Part shown: one piece after another, positions 47,963 to 58,391 of the stretch
Layout of the letters: each line of letters starts with the position of its first letter
Position numbering within the stretch: the stretch's first letter is position 1
From: Massariosphaeria phaeospora
Lineage: Eukaryota > Ascomycota > Dothideomycetes > Pleosporales
DNA length: 64,000 bases
Assembly: GCA_011032825.1 (NCBI GenBank)
Contig: JAADJZ010000024.1
Location: 310,001-374,000 of the forward strand
Direction of reading: 5' to 3'
Made by a program: the position numbers and the translations under genes
Notes under the pieces: model-generated
The model's database searches: none
Told to the model about the DNA's origin: nothing
The model's input: only the letters and a program-made list of their open reading frames with translations

Positions 47963-50595
47963 ATGGCAACCCCGCGATACCTGACTGCGCACAAAATCAG
48001 CCTCCTCATACTGGTCAAGATATATTGCGGCTCACCATTACCAGCCTCCGCTACGATCCCCGTCCTTTCGTTTATCATCTCGCACAGTATTCCCTCTGTA
48101 TCCTCCACAGCACGCGCGCGTCCTTGCCTTGAAAATGGCGAGACATCGTTCTCCGTGGGCGCTTTTGAGGATGCTCTCCAGGGAATCGCGTCCAGTATGC
48201 CGGGCCGCACACTCCTCGACCTGTTCCTAAAGCACATGTGGGAGCTGAGTTCATTTGACACGTTGCATGATCTGTTCGACGGCATGGGTCATCTGGTTCG
48301 GGAGCGAGATGATGCCGCCGCGGAACCATTAGCTGACCGCATGTATCTCTCTCGTACCTCGCCTGTTGGGGCATTCGTCAGACGCGCACGTTTGGAATTC
48401 ATCAGGTTGCAGTTCGACGACGCAATGAAGCTTTGGTCTGCCTTCATCAGGTACCGAGCTCCAACTGCACAGTGGACGAAGCGACTCGCGGGATACGCCC
48501 TAGATGGGGTTGACAAGATTGCTGGTGAGATGGGTTTGGGCCCTGGGGATGATTTGTACGAGGTCGCGTATGGTCATTTGGCCGTGGAAGAGAGGGAAGG
48601 TACAATCAGTATCGACGACTTCGACCGCTTGCTAGAGTTCCAGCTCGATCAGCTACAGCGTAAGTGCACTTCTTGCTCATATCTACCATACAGCTAACGA
48701 CTGCAGGCCTTGGTTCTCGCGTGCCTGATGAAATGAGAGAACAACTTCGAACTATGCTGGGACCGTCTGGCGTCGCACTTCGGCAGTCGCATTTAGTGAA
48801 GTTCTTTGACGCCTGGAAAGCCGGAGACTACACTTCAGCATTCGACAACCTGCACAGATACTACGACTATGCGATGCAGACGCGGGAGAAGATACACTAT
48901 CAGTACGCCCTGCTTCACATGGCCATATTACAGGCAGACTTTGGCTGTTTCGGTGAAGCCATTGCTGCCATTAACGAGACGATTGCAACAGCAAGAGAAA
49001 ACCAAGACATGACCTGTCTGAACTTTAGTCTCAGCTGGCTGAATCATATGAGCAAAGCGTATCCACGACAGATGAAAGGCGCCGGATATATGGGGATGCT
49101 CGGTTCGGAGCGGGACGGACTGACGTTTCTGAAGGCAAAGGCCAAAGAGACGAGAATGTACAACCTGTTGAGCGCAACGCTCTTGAACGAGGCTAAGCTA
49201 TGTCTTGCATCAGTATGCTATCCGTATCCTACAGAGCCAATACAACGTACTTACGCAACACAGGGCGAGTCCATCCCTCGTGCGCTCGAGTACATGTATC
49301 AGGCTTCCCATCTCCATATCAAGGAGAGCATCAACAACCACGGCAGCCAAATGCTCCTCCTAGGGTCTCTCTTCTCCCGGCTCGGCATCACGCACCTATC
49401 CGACGTACATTGTCAGCTACTTCTGCATTGCTACGAGCACAGCTGTCCAATCGATGAGAGGATCCGATCAGTCTGCAGATGTGCGTTGAGTGTAAGTATT
49501 TATCAACCCCTATACGAGGATCTGGTGCTGAATATGTCAAGGCAGCGCAATACGGCAGATACGACGAGGCACTCGATCTCTTACAAGCAATCCATGCGAC
49601 GACCCATCGATCGTTGAAATACCATCAGTATCTGTTTCTGTGCACAGGTTTAGTCAAGCTCAAGAGGGCCGTCCGTCGGTAAGGAAGATTTGTGTCGTTG
49701 TAGAGCTCGCTAACTCGTGTAGGACTGACTGGACAGCCTGCGAATCCCTCCTTTCCTTCCTCAAGCCAGATTCGTCCACGGACCCGGAGATGTGTTTCAT
49801 GCTCTCAGAAGCCCGTGTCGAATACCTAATGGCCCGGGGCCTGCACTCGGACGCATTCAGTGCCATCGAAGCCCTCTCGACCTCGCTAAGAGAGGAAGGA
49901 GTCGACATCCTCCATCGCATAACCATTCTCCTTGCGAAGGCAGAACTCTTCAGGAGAGTGGGGAAGCCCACGATGGGCTTCAGCGTTACTCTCCGCGCTG
50001 CAAGCGTAGCATTCAAGGCCCGCCTCATGCCGTGCTTGTGGTCAGCTACCGGACTGCTTGCGAGTATTCTGAGCGAGCTTGGTGAATATGATGCAGCAGC
50101 GAGGTTGCTCCATGCTGCCATACCCCAGGTTCGTAAACCCCTTTGTAGTGGCCTCTGCGGCGGGAGATGTCGCTCACGCATGAATAGGCACTCGAGCACA
50201 ACGACAATTCTTTGGTCGGCGTGCTATACTCGCATATCGGCGATTCCTACATGGGTCTCGCTGGCCTGGCCGACACGTCTGCCGCCAATGGCGCCCGGCT
50301 GCGAGCGGCGAACGTGAGTCGCGCCGAATTGTACATCAATAGGGCTCAAGAGAGTAAGAAAGCCCCATTCGCAGATCACTGGGTTCGCAGACACTTTTCG
50401 CTTCGTTCCACTGACATGCTCGCAGGCTTCAAGAAGGTGGAGGACATTACCGGCGAATGCGAGCAATTGATGAAGAAAGCAGTCATCGCGAGGCTCCGAG
50501 GCGACGAGAAGCTGGCTGAAGAGTGGGCGCAGAACCATAATCGGGTGTGGGAGGCGGGACTGGCAAGACTCGTCGATAGCGAGACTTCGGGGTAG
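47963..50595 (+). CDS. APC5: Anaphase-promoting complex subunit 5
   Basis: Encodes 769 residues in seven exons: 47963-48659, 48707-49212, 49264-49491, 49542-49678, 49723-50128, 50188-50353, 50426-50595. The N-terminus (RYLTAHKISLLILVKIYC) and the block SHLVKFFDAWKAGDYTSAFDNLHRYYDYAMQ are diagnostic for fungal Apc5. TPR-like helical repeats follow to the end (for example AAQYGRYDEALDLLQAIHA, and LLASILSELGEYDAAARLLHAAI). It is a scaffold subunit of the nuclear APC/C ubiquitin ligase that drives mitotic exit. All introns are 44-72 nt with good consensus. It is a standard MAT-flank gene. Confidence 0.93.
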
Positions 50596-50886
50596 GTGTG
50601 AAGGCCACGGCTGTGCGATGATTCGTTTCCAGACTCCTCTTCGTGGTCTTCGAATGCTCTAAACAGTATGAGAGCTGCTGGCACGATCTAATGCGAATTA
50701 ACAACACTTTACTGATTCCTGTTGAATGTGCGCCATTGGGCAATGCCTTGACTTGTTCGTGAGGCATATTCTCGCACAAAGGAAATGAAACCTTGAATTG
50801 GGAGTCTCTATCCTATGTACAGTACTTCAGGTCCGAACTTCTACATCGACGCGCTGACAGAGGAAAGCATTCATGTTGGACCGAGC

Positions 50887-51524
50887 TTATTCGTCCTTCT
50901 TATGGAAGTTGACCTTGTCGTTCCAGAAGAGTGTCTGCATCGGCTAGTCAGTTGGGGTCGGGTTCGCCTTTCGAGGTATGTAGGAGGGGGCAGCAATGCG
51001 GAGTAACGGATCAACGTGCCTTGTCGCCATCGCCCCAGAAGTAGTTCTTGGTGCGGATGTTCTGGTACGCATATTCGGGCCGGTCGTCGGGCGGCGGCTC
51101 GTGGGCCTTGTGCTCCCAGTGGGCGTCCCACCTGAGCTTTCCGTTTATGATGGCCAGGGCGAGGCAAGGGAGCGCGATGCTGCGGAGGCGGTTAGCACGA
51201 GCTGAGTTGAGCTGCTGCGTAGGCGGTGTTGTGTTGGAAAAGGCATGCGGCCTTACTAGACGGTAAGCTTGCGCCAGTATTCTGCGTCCATGTTAGCCCA
51301 TGTCCCGCCAGGCCGAGCAGCTGTCGGGCCCGCCACATGGATATTCACTCACCACCGCTCTCGCCGCCGTGCACCTCAATGCGAGCGCGCTCGCGGTTGA
51401 ACTCGTTGTCTTCGGTGCCGGCGAACTGGCGAGGGGTCTCGGAGCTGTAGGGGCGGGGGCGCAGGGGAACGCGGGCGAGCCCCAGGCGCGTCGAGGAGCG
51501 CGCGATGGCGCGCTGGGCAAACAT
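50887..51524 (-). CDS. COX13: Cytochrome c oxidase subunit VIa
   Basis: Encodes 134 residues in four exons: 51524-51353, 51281-51257 (25 nt), 51179-51020, 50934-50887. A mitochondrial presequence (FAQRAIARSSTRLGLARVPLR) precedes the COX6a domain. That domain holds EYWRKLTVYIALPCLALAII (membrane helix), HWEHKAHEPPPDDRPEYAYQNIR and NYFWGDGDKTLFWNDKVNF. It is a small nuclear subunit of complex IV. The third intron (50935-51019) starts with GC (GCACGT); the nearby GT donor would break the conserved GDGDKTLFWN. It diverges from APN2 (307 bases apart), an ancestral MAT-flank pair. Confidence 0.95.
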
Positions 51525-51831
51525 TGCTGCTTTGGAGCCCGGGTGGAGTGGAGAGGGTCGCAATTGGGAGTCGTGGATAGGAGGGTGGAGGACTCGTTTG
51601 AGCGTGACGAAAGCGAGCTTGCATGTGCACCTCACCTGCCGGCCCCAGCCCAGGTGAGGCGGCTGCTTGGCGGGTTTGCGCTGTTTGAGCCCGCCCGCGT
51701 CCGATGCCCAACGTGACGTCGCGCCTTCACCGCTCGCTAGCCTGCTGTCGCGCCGGCGCGTCCTCTATTTGACCTTGGGAGGTGTCTTCGTCCAGCGGAG
51801 AGGTAATGCGCCCGTCTGCACCCTCGTCGCC
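51525..51831. promoter_or_regulatory. Divergent COX13 / APN2 promoter
   Basis: 307 GC-rich bases between the two start codons. No TATA box. The two genes have kept this head-to-head arrangement across many ascomycetes (established knowledge of MAT flanks). Confidence 0.5.
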
Positions 51832-53929
51832 ATGGTCCGCATCACCACCTGGAATGTCAACGGCATCCGCAACCCGTTTGGCTACCAGCCATGGCGCGAG
51901 AGCCGCTCATATAGCACCATGTTCGACATTCTAGAGGCAGACATCGTGGTCATGCAAGAATTGAAGATACAGCGGAAGGACTTGGGCGACGACATGGTGC
52001 TCGTCGATGGCTGGGACTGCTATTTCAGCCTGCCCAAGCACAAGAAGGGTACTGCCTATCCGGTCTGCGTGCTCGTCTTGGGAATCACATATTAATATTA
52101 CCGCGCAGGCTATTCCGGTGTCGCTATCTACACTCGCCAGGCAGTATGTGCACCCATCCGCGCCGAGGAGGGTTTGCTGGGCGTGCTCTGCCCGCCGGGC
52201 TCCTCGACGCCCTACCGAGCTCTGCCAGAGGACGCCTGTATTGGAGGATATCCTTCGGCCGCTCAGGTAGCTGATCTAGGCGTCGACGCCGCCTCTCTAG
52301 ACGCCGAGGGCAGGTGCGTCGTTCTGGAGTTCCCAGCCTTTGTCGTTTTCGGCGTCTACAGCCCTGCGAACAGCAATGGCCAGCGCGACGACTTCCGCTC
52401 CGGCTTCATCACCGCCCTGGACACGCGCATCCGCAACCTCGAGAAGCTGGGGAAGAGGGTCATTCTGACTGGCGACCTGAACGTGTCGCGCGAGGAGATG
52501 GACACGGCGAGGGCGGAAGAGCAGATGCAAAACGAGGGCATCACGCGCGAGGATTACTTCGCCAGTCCCAATCGGCGCCTCTTCAACCAGTTGGTCTACA
52601 ATGGCAAGATCTACGGCGAGCGCGATGAGGGCAGGGAGAAGCCAGTGCTGTGGGATCTTTGCCGGGAGTTCCACCCGGACCGAGAGGGCATGTACACGCA
52701 CTGGGAGCAAAAGATCAATGCGCGCCCCGGGAACTTCGGGTCGAGGATCGATTATGTGCTCTGTAGCATCGAAATGAAAGACTGGTTTGCCGAGTCCAAT
52801 ATTCAAGAGGGGTTAATGGGTTCGGATCACTGTCCTGTGTATGCGTCGACCAAGGACGTTGTCGACTGTCGAGGGGAGCAGGTCCACATGCTCGATCTCT
52901 TGAGTCCGCCAGGCGTGTTCAAGGACGGGAAAAGACTGAGGCCGTACAGTCCTGCCAAAGACATGCGTCCGCTTTCTGGCCGCCTCTTGCCCGAGTTCGA
53001 CAAACGCAGAAGTATCAAGGATATGTTCACTAGGAAGCCCTCACTGTCGGCATCAAAGTCTACTTCGAATTCTCTTGCGGCGCCACAGGATGCAACCGCA
53101 CCGGAGCTTTCACCGGCGTCCAACAAACGCGCAACTGCTCCGGTGCAGGACAGTGTGTCAACCGAATCTTTGTCTCAGCCTGCAGCGCCCGCCAGTCCGC
53201 TTGGCGCGTCGCAAAAAAGGCCAGCCGCTGCGTCGCCCGCTGCACGGCCACCCAAGCGCAGCAAAGCCAGCACTGGCGGCCCATCCGGCTCGCAGTCGTC
53301 CGTAAAGGGCCAGCAATCACTCATGGGGTTTTTCACACCGAAGGCCTACGGAAACAACTCACCAAAACAGCCAGCCAAACAGCCAGCCAACCCTCTCTCG
53401 ACCGCCGCCGAACCCCCCATACCCGACGCGTCGCCCTCCTCCACACAAGATGCCGCCGAAGCCTCCGTAGCCAACGCGTCGCCCTCCTCCACACAAGATG
53501 CCGCCGAAGCCCTCATAGCCAACACGTCGCCCTCCTCCACACCGACCTCCTCCATGCCGACCTCCTCAGTCTTCATCGACCCGCAAGCCACCAAAGAATT
53601 ATGGACTATGCTCTTCTCCAAGAAGCCGCCTCCCCGCTGCGAAAGCCACAACGAACCCTGCATAAGCTTCAAGACGAAGAAAGCCGGCATGAACGCCGGT
53701 CGCCAGTTCTGGACGTGTTCAAGGTATGTTTCGTTCCCGTCGCCCGGACACGCTGCTGCTGCTGCTGCCGCTGCCGCTGCTGTAGTATTCGACTGACTGA
53801 CTGACTGGTTGACTGACCTTGCTGCGCAGACCGATCGGCCCAACGGGGCAGAAGGAGTCCGGCACACAGTGGCGCTGCGGCACGTTCATATGGGCGAGTG
53901 ACTGGAATGGGCCGGCGGCGGAGAGGTGA
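51832..53929 (+). CDS. APN2: AP endonuclease 2 (DNA-(apurinic or apyrimidinic site) lyase)
   Basis: Encodes 643 residues in exons 51832-52048, 52109-53723 and 53830-53929. An exonuclease III-type endonuclease domain (residues 1 to about 350) carries TTWNVNGIRNP, IVVMQELKIQRKD (catalytic Glu), VILTGDLNVSREEMD and FGSRIDYVL, and ends with GSDHCPVY. A disordered linker contains a PCNA-binding PIP box QQSLMGFF. A C-terminal GRF zinc finger (RCESHNEPC...GRQFWTCSR...QWRCGTFIW) is split by the second intron. It repairs abasic sites in the nucleus. APN2 is the classic immediate neighbour of MAT in Pezizomycotina. The second intron carries a GCT/CCGCTG repeat tract. Confidence 0.95.
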
Positions 53930-55525
53930 GGTGAGGAGAGCCGTTGAAGAAGAGCAGGCAGATGGTTTACAACTGGTGCAAGGGGGTAGATGGTTTACAA
54001 CTGCTGCGAGGAAGGGCGCGGAGGGAGGGAGGTGGTGGATATGATATGATACCCGGTCTGTAGGATAGGAGCTTGGCCCATTGCAATGCATTCACTTTAC
54101 CACGTCGTCGTCGTCGTCCTCCATGCTCCCATGCCGCCGTCCTACAACACACCGAACCAAATCTCGCCGTCTCGTCGCCCCGTTTACCTCACGCGTCACA
54201 CGTCGCCGCCACGCAATCCTCCCATTCACGTCGCCGGCTCTGTTTCCGTCTCGCGAGGTCGGCCCCGATCCACACACAGTGCCGGAGCGAGGGGGTTGTA
54301 AGAAGAGACGAGATGAGATAACATCCGGACTGGCTGGCTGGCTGGACGGCTGGCGGGTATACCGTCGGTGTTAGGAGTGTGCTGTAGACAGGCAGGCTTG
54401 ACGGAGACGGGGGTAGGAGGTCTGTGGTTCTCCGCGCTGGTCGAGCGCCTGTGGTTTTCTTCGGAGCTGAACTGAACTGAACTGAGGTACTTGGTGTGTG
54501 TGTGTGTGTGTGTGGTACACTAGTTTTGTAGCCGCGACTGAGGGCCCGCTTATTGTTGTGGAGATGGATGGATATTGGAGTGTGCGTGTAAGCTTGGAAG
54601 CTTGGAAGTTAAACTTGAGCTGTCGCCTGTCTTCTGCCGTCTGTCGTCGTCTCGTCTTGTCGTGTCGCGTCTTGTCTTGTCTTGTCGTATCTTCTGAGTG
54701 TTCCCGTCTAGCCGTGTCTGTCTCGTTGGGTTTTCCTTTCGTGTCGGGTTTGGTTTTGTTTTGTCTCGTGTCTTGTCTCTCCTGTCCTGTCCCGTCGTGT
54801 TTTCTTTTTCTCTGCTTTCCTTGTCCCGTCTGCTCCGAGCTCCTGGCCGGTTCTCTCTCTCGTCTGCTTTTCGCTCTTGTCTGCTTTCCTCTCGTCGGCT
54901 TTCCTCTCTCGTCCTTTTCGCATGTCCCGATTCCTCGCTCAACATGCCACCTCCGCGTCGCTTTCCCCTCCGGCTCGCCTCCAAAGTGTCGCGCTCTCCA
55001 CTGCAGCCCACCCTGCGCTCACTCCACCCGCGATGACTCCCGCCACAACACCCTGCTAAACACCCTCCATTCCACTTCTCTCCCGCGCTCGCTCCAGCTG
55101 TCCGACAATCGACCAAGCCCTGGACACTCCACGGACTGCTCGCCCGCCACCCTGAAGGCTGGTGTCTCGTTCCACGGCGCCCTTCGTACGGTGGGTCCGC
55201 CAACGTAGCCATGAAGCTGCGCTGGGTCGCCCAAGTCCCACTTCGTCGACCTCGTCGTCGGACCGACGTCCTGCGTCGCCACGTTGCCCGGGCTGGTGCG
55301 TTTGGACAGTGTCGCGACGATGCTCGGGATGTGGGGAGTGGGAATCGACGCTGGTGTTCTAGGTGCTGTGGGCCTTCGCATTATACTGTATCAGGTCTAC
55401 ATCCCGATTTGCATGCTGCGATCGGCTTGGGAGGTGTACAGATGTAGCCACGAGTATATAGAACGTGGTATCGAAGGTAGGTACGTACATGAACCCTTGT
55501 CTACGGTGTAGCTCCATCCTCTTCT
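53930..55525. other. Low-complexity intergenic DNA between APN2 and the MAT repeats
   Basis: 1.6 kb with a (GT)n run (54494-54514), TCTTG/TCGTG repeats (54653-54700) and a long pyrimidine-rich, purine-poor stretch to about 54920. The stop-free plus frame 54498-55208 results from this skew and has no domain, so it is not called. Nothing else is recognisable. Confidence 0.5.
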
Positions 55526-56420
55526 CTATCTCAACATAAATACAGGTACATATCAGCAAGCTGTAGCTGCACCACGCAAGAGCACAGTGAAGCAATTCAC
55601 CCTCACTCAAATATCGCATCGCACATTATGCCGTCTACATCCACTTTGCGATTATCACGACCACGCATCTCCATGTCCCCCAATTTCAGGTACGTCTTCT
55701 CCAGCATCCCTATCCTCACACGAATAGAGGTGCATATACCTAAGCTGTAGCCGTACCAAGCAAGAGCACAGTAGAGCTATTCACCCTCGTCCTTTCTGCA
55801 GTATACATTCTAGTGTATGCACAAGGCTTCGTCACGGCTGTCCAAGCACGCATTGTACGTTATCGTGGCTACATGAGGCTTCGTGACCTCTGTCCGAGCA
55901 CACGATATGCACTATCATGTCTACAGCAAGGTATACTGCCTCCGTTTCGGCCTACGCATTACGCACTATCGCGCCTACATCAAGCTTTGAAGTATAGCTT
56001 CAAGAGCTTTCGCATCTCGACATGAATACAGACTGACATAGAGAACTAGAGCCATGCCATTCCAAACCACAGCAGCGCATTCACACATGTGCTATGTCCG
56101 CATTATGCCTCACGCCGTCTACACCGCGCAGACATCTCAATGCACCAACCCTATTCTGAAGTCAACCCTCAAGAGCTTCCCCGTCTTAGCATGAATACAG
56201 GCTGCACATCGAGAAGCTGAAGCCGTACCATCCCAAACCGAAGCAGTGTATCCACCTACATGTATGTTCGCAAAGTACATCATGCTGACTATGTCCGCAT
56301 TGTGCATTATACTGTCTACAGCAGCGCATGCGCCTACTGACCATGTCCGCATTGCGCATCCTGCTGTCTACATCAACGCATCCACCCACATTCCATGTCC
56401 GCCTTGCGCATCATGGGGAG
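55526..56420. repeat. Degenerate tandem-repeat array beside MAT
   Basis: At least four diverged copies of a longer unit begin near 55527, 55713, 56001 and 56170, each reading like CATGAATACAG...AAGCTG(A/T)AGCCGTACCA...AGCA. An interleaved shorter unit of about 50 bp (TGTCCGCATTGCGCAT...TGTCTACA) recurs near 56095, 56290, 56343 and 56395. Copies differ by point changes and indels. The last short unit lies inside the MAT1-1-1 coding end. No open frame spans the array. Confidence 0.6.
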
Positions 56421-57283
56421 GAGGGTGGCGTCGTGGTCGGCACCTGGGACGAACGGACCAGCCAAGCCGAAGGGGAACATGCTGCTGTATGCAGCGCCAT
56501 TGCTGTCCTCTGGCTCCGGGACCGAAACAGCGTGGAGCGCCGCGATGTCCTTGTCAAGCTGCTGGATATGGCTTGGCTTGGCTTGACGCTTAGCGACGCG
56601 TCCATCTCGTACCCGACTAAGGAAGGTTGACGAGGCGGTGTTCTTGTCGGTGGAGTAACCCTGGGCATAACCGGTGCTGCGGACGTAGTTGATGATGTCC
56701 CCAACAGACAGGCCATTGGCTGCAGCTTCGGCATCCTCAGCATCCTCGGAGTTCGGGTCAGGTGTGAATTCGCGAGAGACTGTTGGCGCGCCCTCTCCGT
56801 TGATGACAAGCTTCCATCCAAGACACTCAAGGTACATCTCAGGTGCAGGTATCTTGAGATGCGGACAGATGAGGCGGAGGAACTCATCCAGAGGCGCACG
56901 CCTCTTGCCGACCTGATCCCGCATGGTGGACCAGGCCTTTGCCATCAAGGACCAGAGTGGCTTGTTCGGATCCGCTTCCCACAGGACGCCCATAGGATTC
57001 GAGAGCATCTTCATTGGGATCTGCGCCAGACCAGGCGCTTTGATGAGGTAGCCTACACTTGCGTTAGTAGTGCACATGCATAACAGGTAAAGTCAAACTT
57101 ACACCTAAATGCCACGAAGGCATTCAGGGCCTTGAGAGGCTTGGGCGCCGGACCCAACAACACTGCTGTGGTCAGAGCAGCCTGGGCTGCAGGATCCGCC
57201 GTGCCAGCCAAAAGCCGGACCATTTCTTCGCCCGTGCAGGCCGCTAGGTAGCTTGCAACGTGATCGGCGTTCGGAGATGTCAT
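56373..57283 (-). CDS. MAT1-1-1: Mating-type protein MAT1-1-1 (alpha-box), 3' half of a MAT fusion frame
   Basis: Read alone, this gene encodes 286 residues in exons 57283-57103 and 57052-56373, with a 50-nt intron inside the alpha box (FRC codon split). The alpha box begins near residue 49 (PKPLKALNAFVAFRCYLIKAPGL). It continues MGVLWEADPNKPLWSLMAKAWSTMRDQ, with the conserved Trp, Asp-Pro and Lys-Trp/Ala-Lys positions of MAT alpha-HMG proteins, then LKIPAPEMYLECLGWKL. It is the transcription factor that specifies MAT1-1 identity. Its start codon has its own copy of the MAT leader, yet no stop separates it from the upstream MAT1-2-1 frame, so it may also be translated as residues 276-561 of a fusion. 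The last 15 codons come from a repeat unit. Confidence 0.9.
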
Positions 57284-57411
57284 GTTGGCTGGTTGTTGTT
57301 GAGAGACGTTTGTTAGGTGCGATGTGCAAAGAGTAATTGAAGTGGTGAGATTTTGAGGTTGGTGACGAGGTTGAGGGAAGAAGGAAGCTGGAGCGATGGG
57401 CGAGATTTTAT
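57284..57411 (-). promoter_or_regulatory. MAT leader copy A (upstream of MAT1-1-1)
   Basis: About 130 bases ending at the MAT1-1-1 start codon and closely matching copy B upstream of MAT1-2-1. It starts with a TATA-like CATAAAATC (complement of 57404-57411) and contains the shared TTTGCACATCGCACCTAACA. It is open in the MAT1-2-1 frame: CAA (57353-57355) stands where copy B has TAA. Confidence 0.75.
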
Positions 57412-58162
57412 GATGCAGACGGTCATGACGAAGCGACTCGGCATCATGAACGGAATCGGTTGGCACAGCCACAGCTTCCGGAAAGGAGTTGAAGTCGAAC
57501 ACCTCTGCAGGCGCGGTGAAGGTGGCGGTGCCTGGTGTTGCCTTTCGTGACTGTCGCTTCTTCTTCTCACCCGGGCGCCTTGGATTATACTTGTAATCGG
57601 GGAACCGGCGCTGGTGCTCCTCCTTCGCATGCTTGGCCATTGCCCTATAGCGATCCTTCTCTGCGGCGGGCAGGACCTTCCACTCGCGCGAGCAGAGAGT
57701 CGCTACAAGGTATTAGTATACTAGTCTAGAAAAGGTAAAGGTGTGATGAGACTTACAGATCTGCTGGACACTGAGGTCCGGATTCATGTCCTTGAACTGT
57801 TTGTGCATGGCATCCCTGAACATCATCCAGCAGTTCATGGGCCGGGGTGGCCTACGTCCTGCCGGCGGGCCAACACCAGCAGCCCGGCCAATAGGCTCGG
57901 CGCCAGACTGCGGCTCTGGCTCATGCTCTAGCTGGACAAGCGTGACCGCCCTATCGGTGTCATAGGTGATGCTGACCTGCTTTCCCTGGATGTCGCCGGC
58001 ATGTCGCATAAAGTACTTGGCGGCCAAAGGTCCGAAGACCCCTTCGATATTGCATGGGAGGTCCAGAGCCTTGGCGCCACCCCTGAAAGATTGGGCACAT
58101 TGCTCGAGCAAGTGTCTGAACGTACCAATTAGGCCGTGTTGGGTTGCGGTGTAGGATGACAT
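57284..58162 (-). CDS. MAT1-2-1: Mating-type protein MAT1-2-1 (HMG box), stop-less, reads into MAT1-1-1
   Basis: Exons are 58162-57757 and 57702-57284, continuing in frame to 57103 and MAT1-1-1. The 54-nt intron sits at the conserved Ser codon of the HMG box. The MATA-HMG box spans about residues 105-182: RPPRPMNCWMMFRDAMHKQF, then SREWKVLPAAEKDRYRAMAK, and ends FPDYKYNPRRPGEKKKR. An N-terminal domain precedes it, and about 50 residues of native tail follow (to roughly residue 232). The frame then enters the second leader copy (about 43 residues) and reaches Met1 of MAT1-1-1 as residue 276. The full fusion would be 561 residues. Ancestral MAT1-2-1 probably had its own stop and a longer tail, now lost. 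Confidence 0.9.
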
Positions 58163-58297
58163 GTTGAGTGGTGTTTGCTTCGAGAGGTTTGTTAGGTGCG
58201 ATGTGCAAAGAGTAATTAAGCGAGTGGTAGTGAGAGTTTAAGGTTGGTAACGAGGTTGAGGGAAGAAGGAAGCTAGAGCGATGGGCGAGATTTTATG
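58163..58297 (-). promoter_or_regulatory. MAT leader copy B (upstream of MAT1-2-1)
   Basis: Second copy of the leader, directly upstream of the MAT1-2-1 ATG at 58162. It has the same TATA-like box (complement of 58290-58297) and the same spacing to the start codon within a few bases. In the phase that is open in copy A, it carries TAA at 58238-58240. It is the expected promoter for the whole MAT unit. Confidence 0.75.
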
Positions 58298-58391
58298 GGC
58301 GAGGGTGCCGCCAAGACTGAGCGTGAGTTCGCTGCCTTCACCTTCGTTCCCCCAGCCTCTCACTAAGCGGGCCACTCACGCGCTGTCTGCC

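Noticed and set aside
54498..55208. 236-codon plus-strand frame in the region before the MAT repeats
   Set aside because: The frame is open because the DNA is pyrimidine-rich with TCTTG/TCGTG repeats; the product is low-complexity Leu/Ser/Cys with no motif and no splice partner.
57053..57640. Reading the 195-codon frame as a separate small gene
   Set aside because: It begins inside the HMG box at an internal Met and ends inside the alpha-box intron; it is part of the MAT fusion frame.
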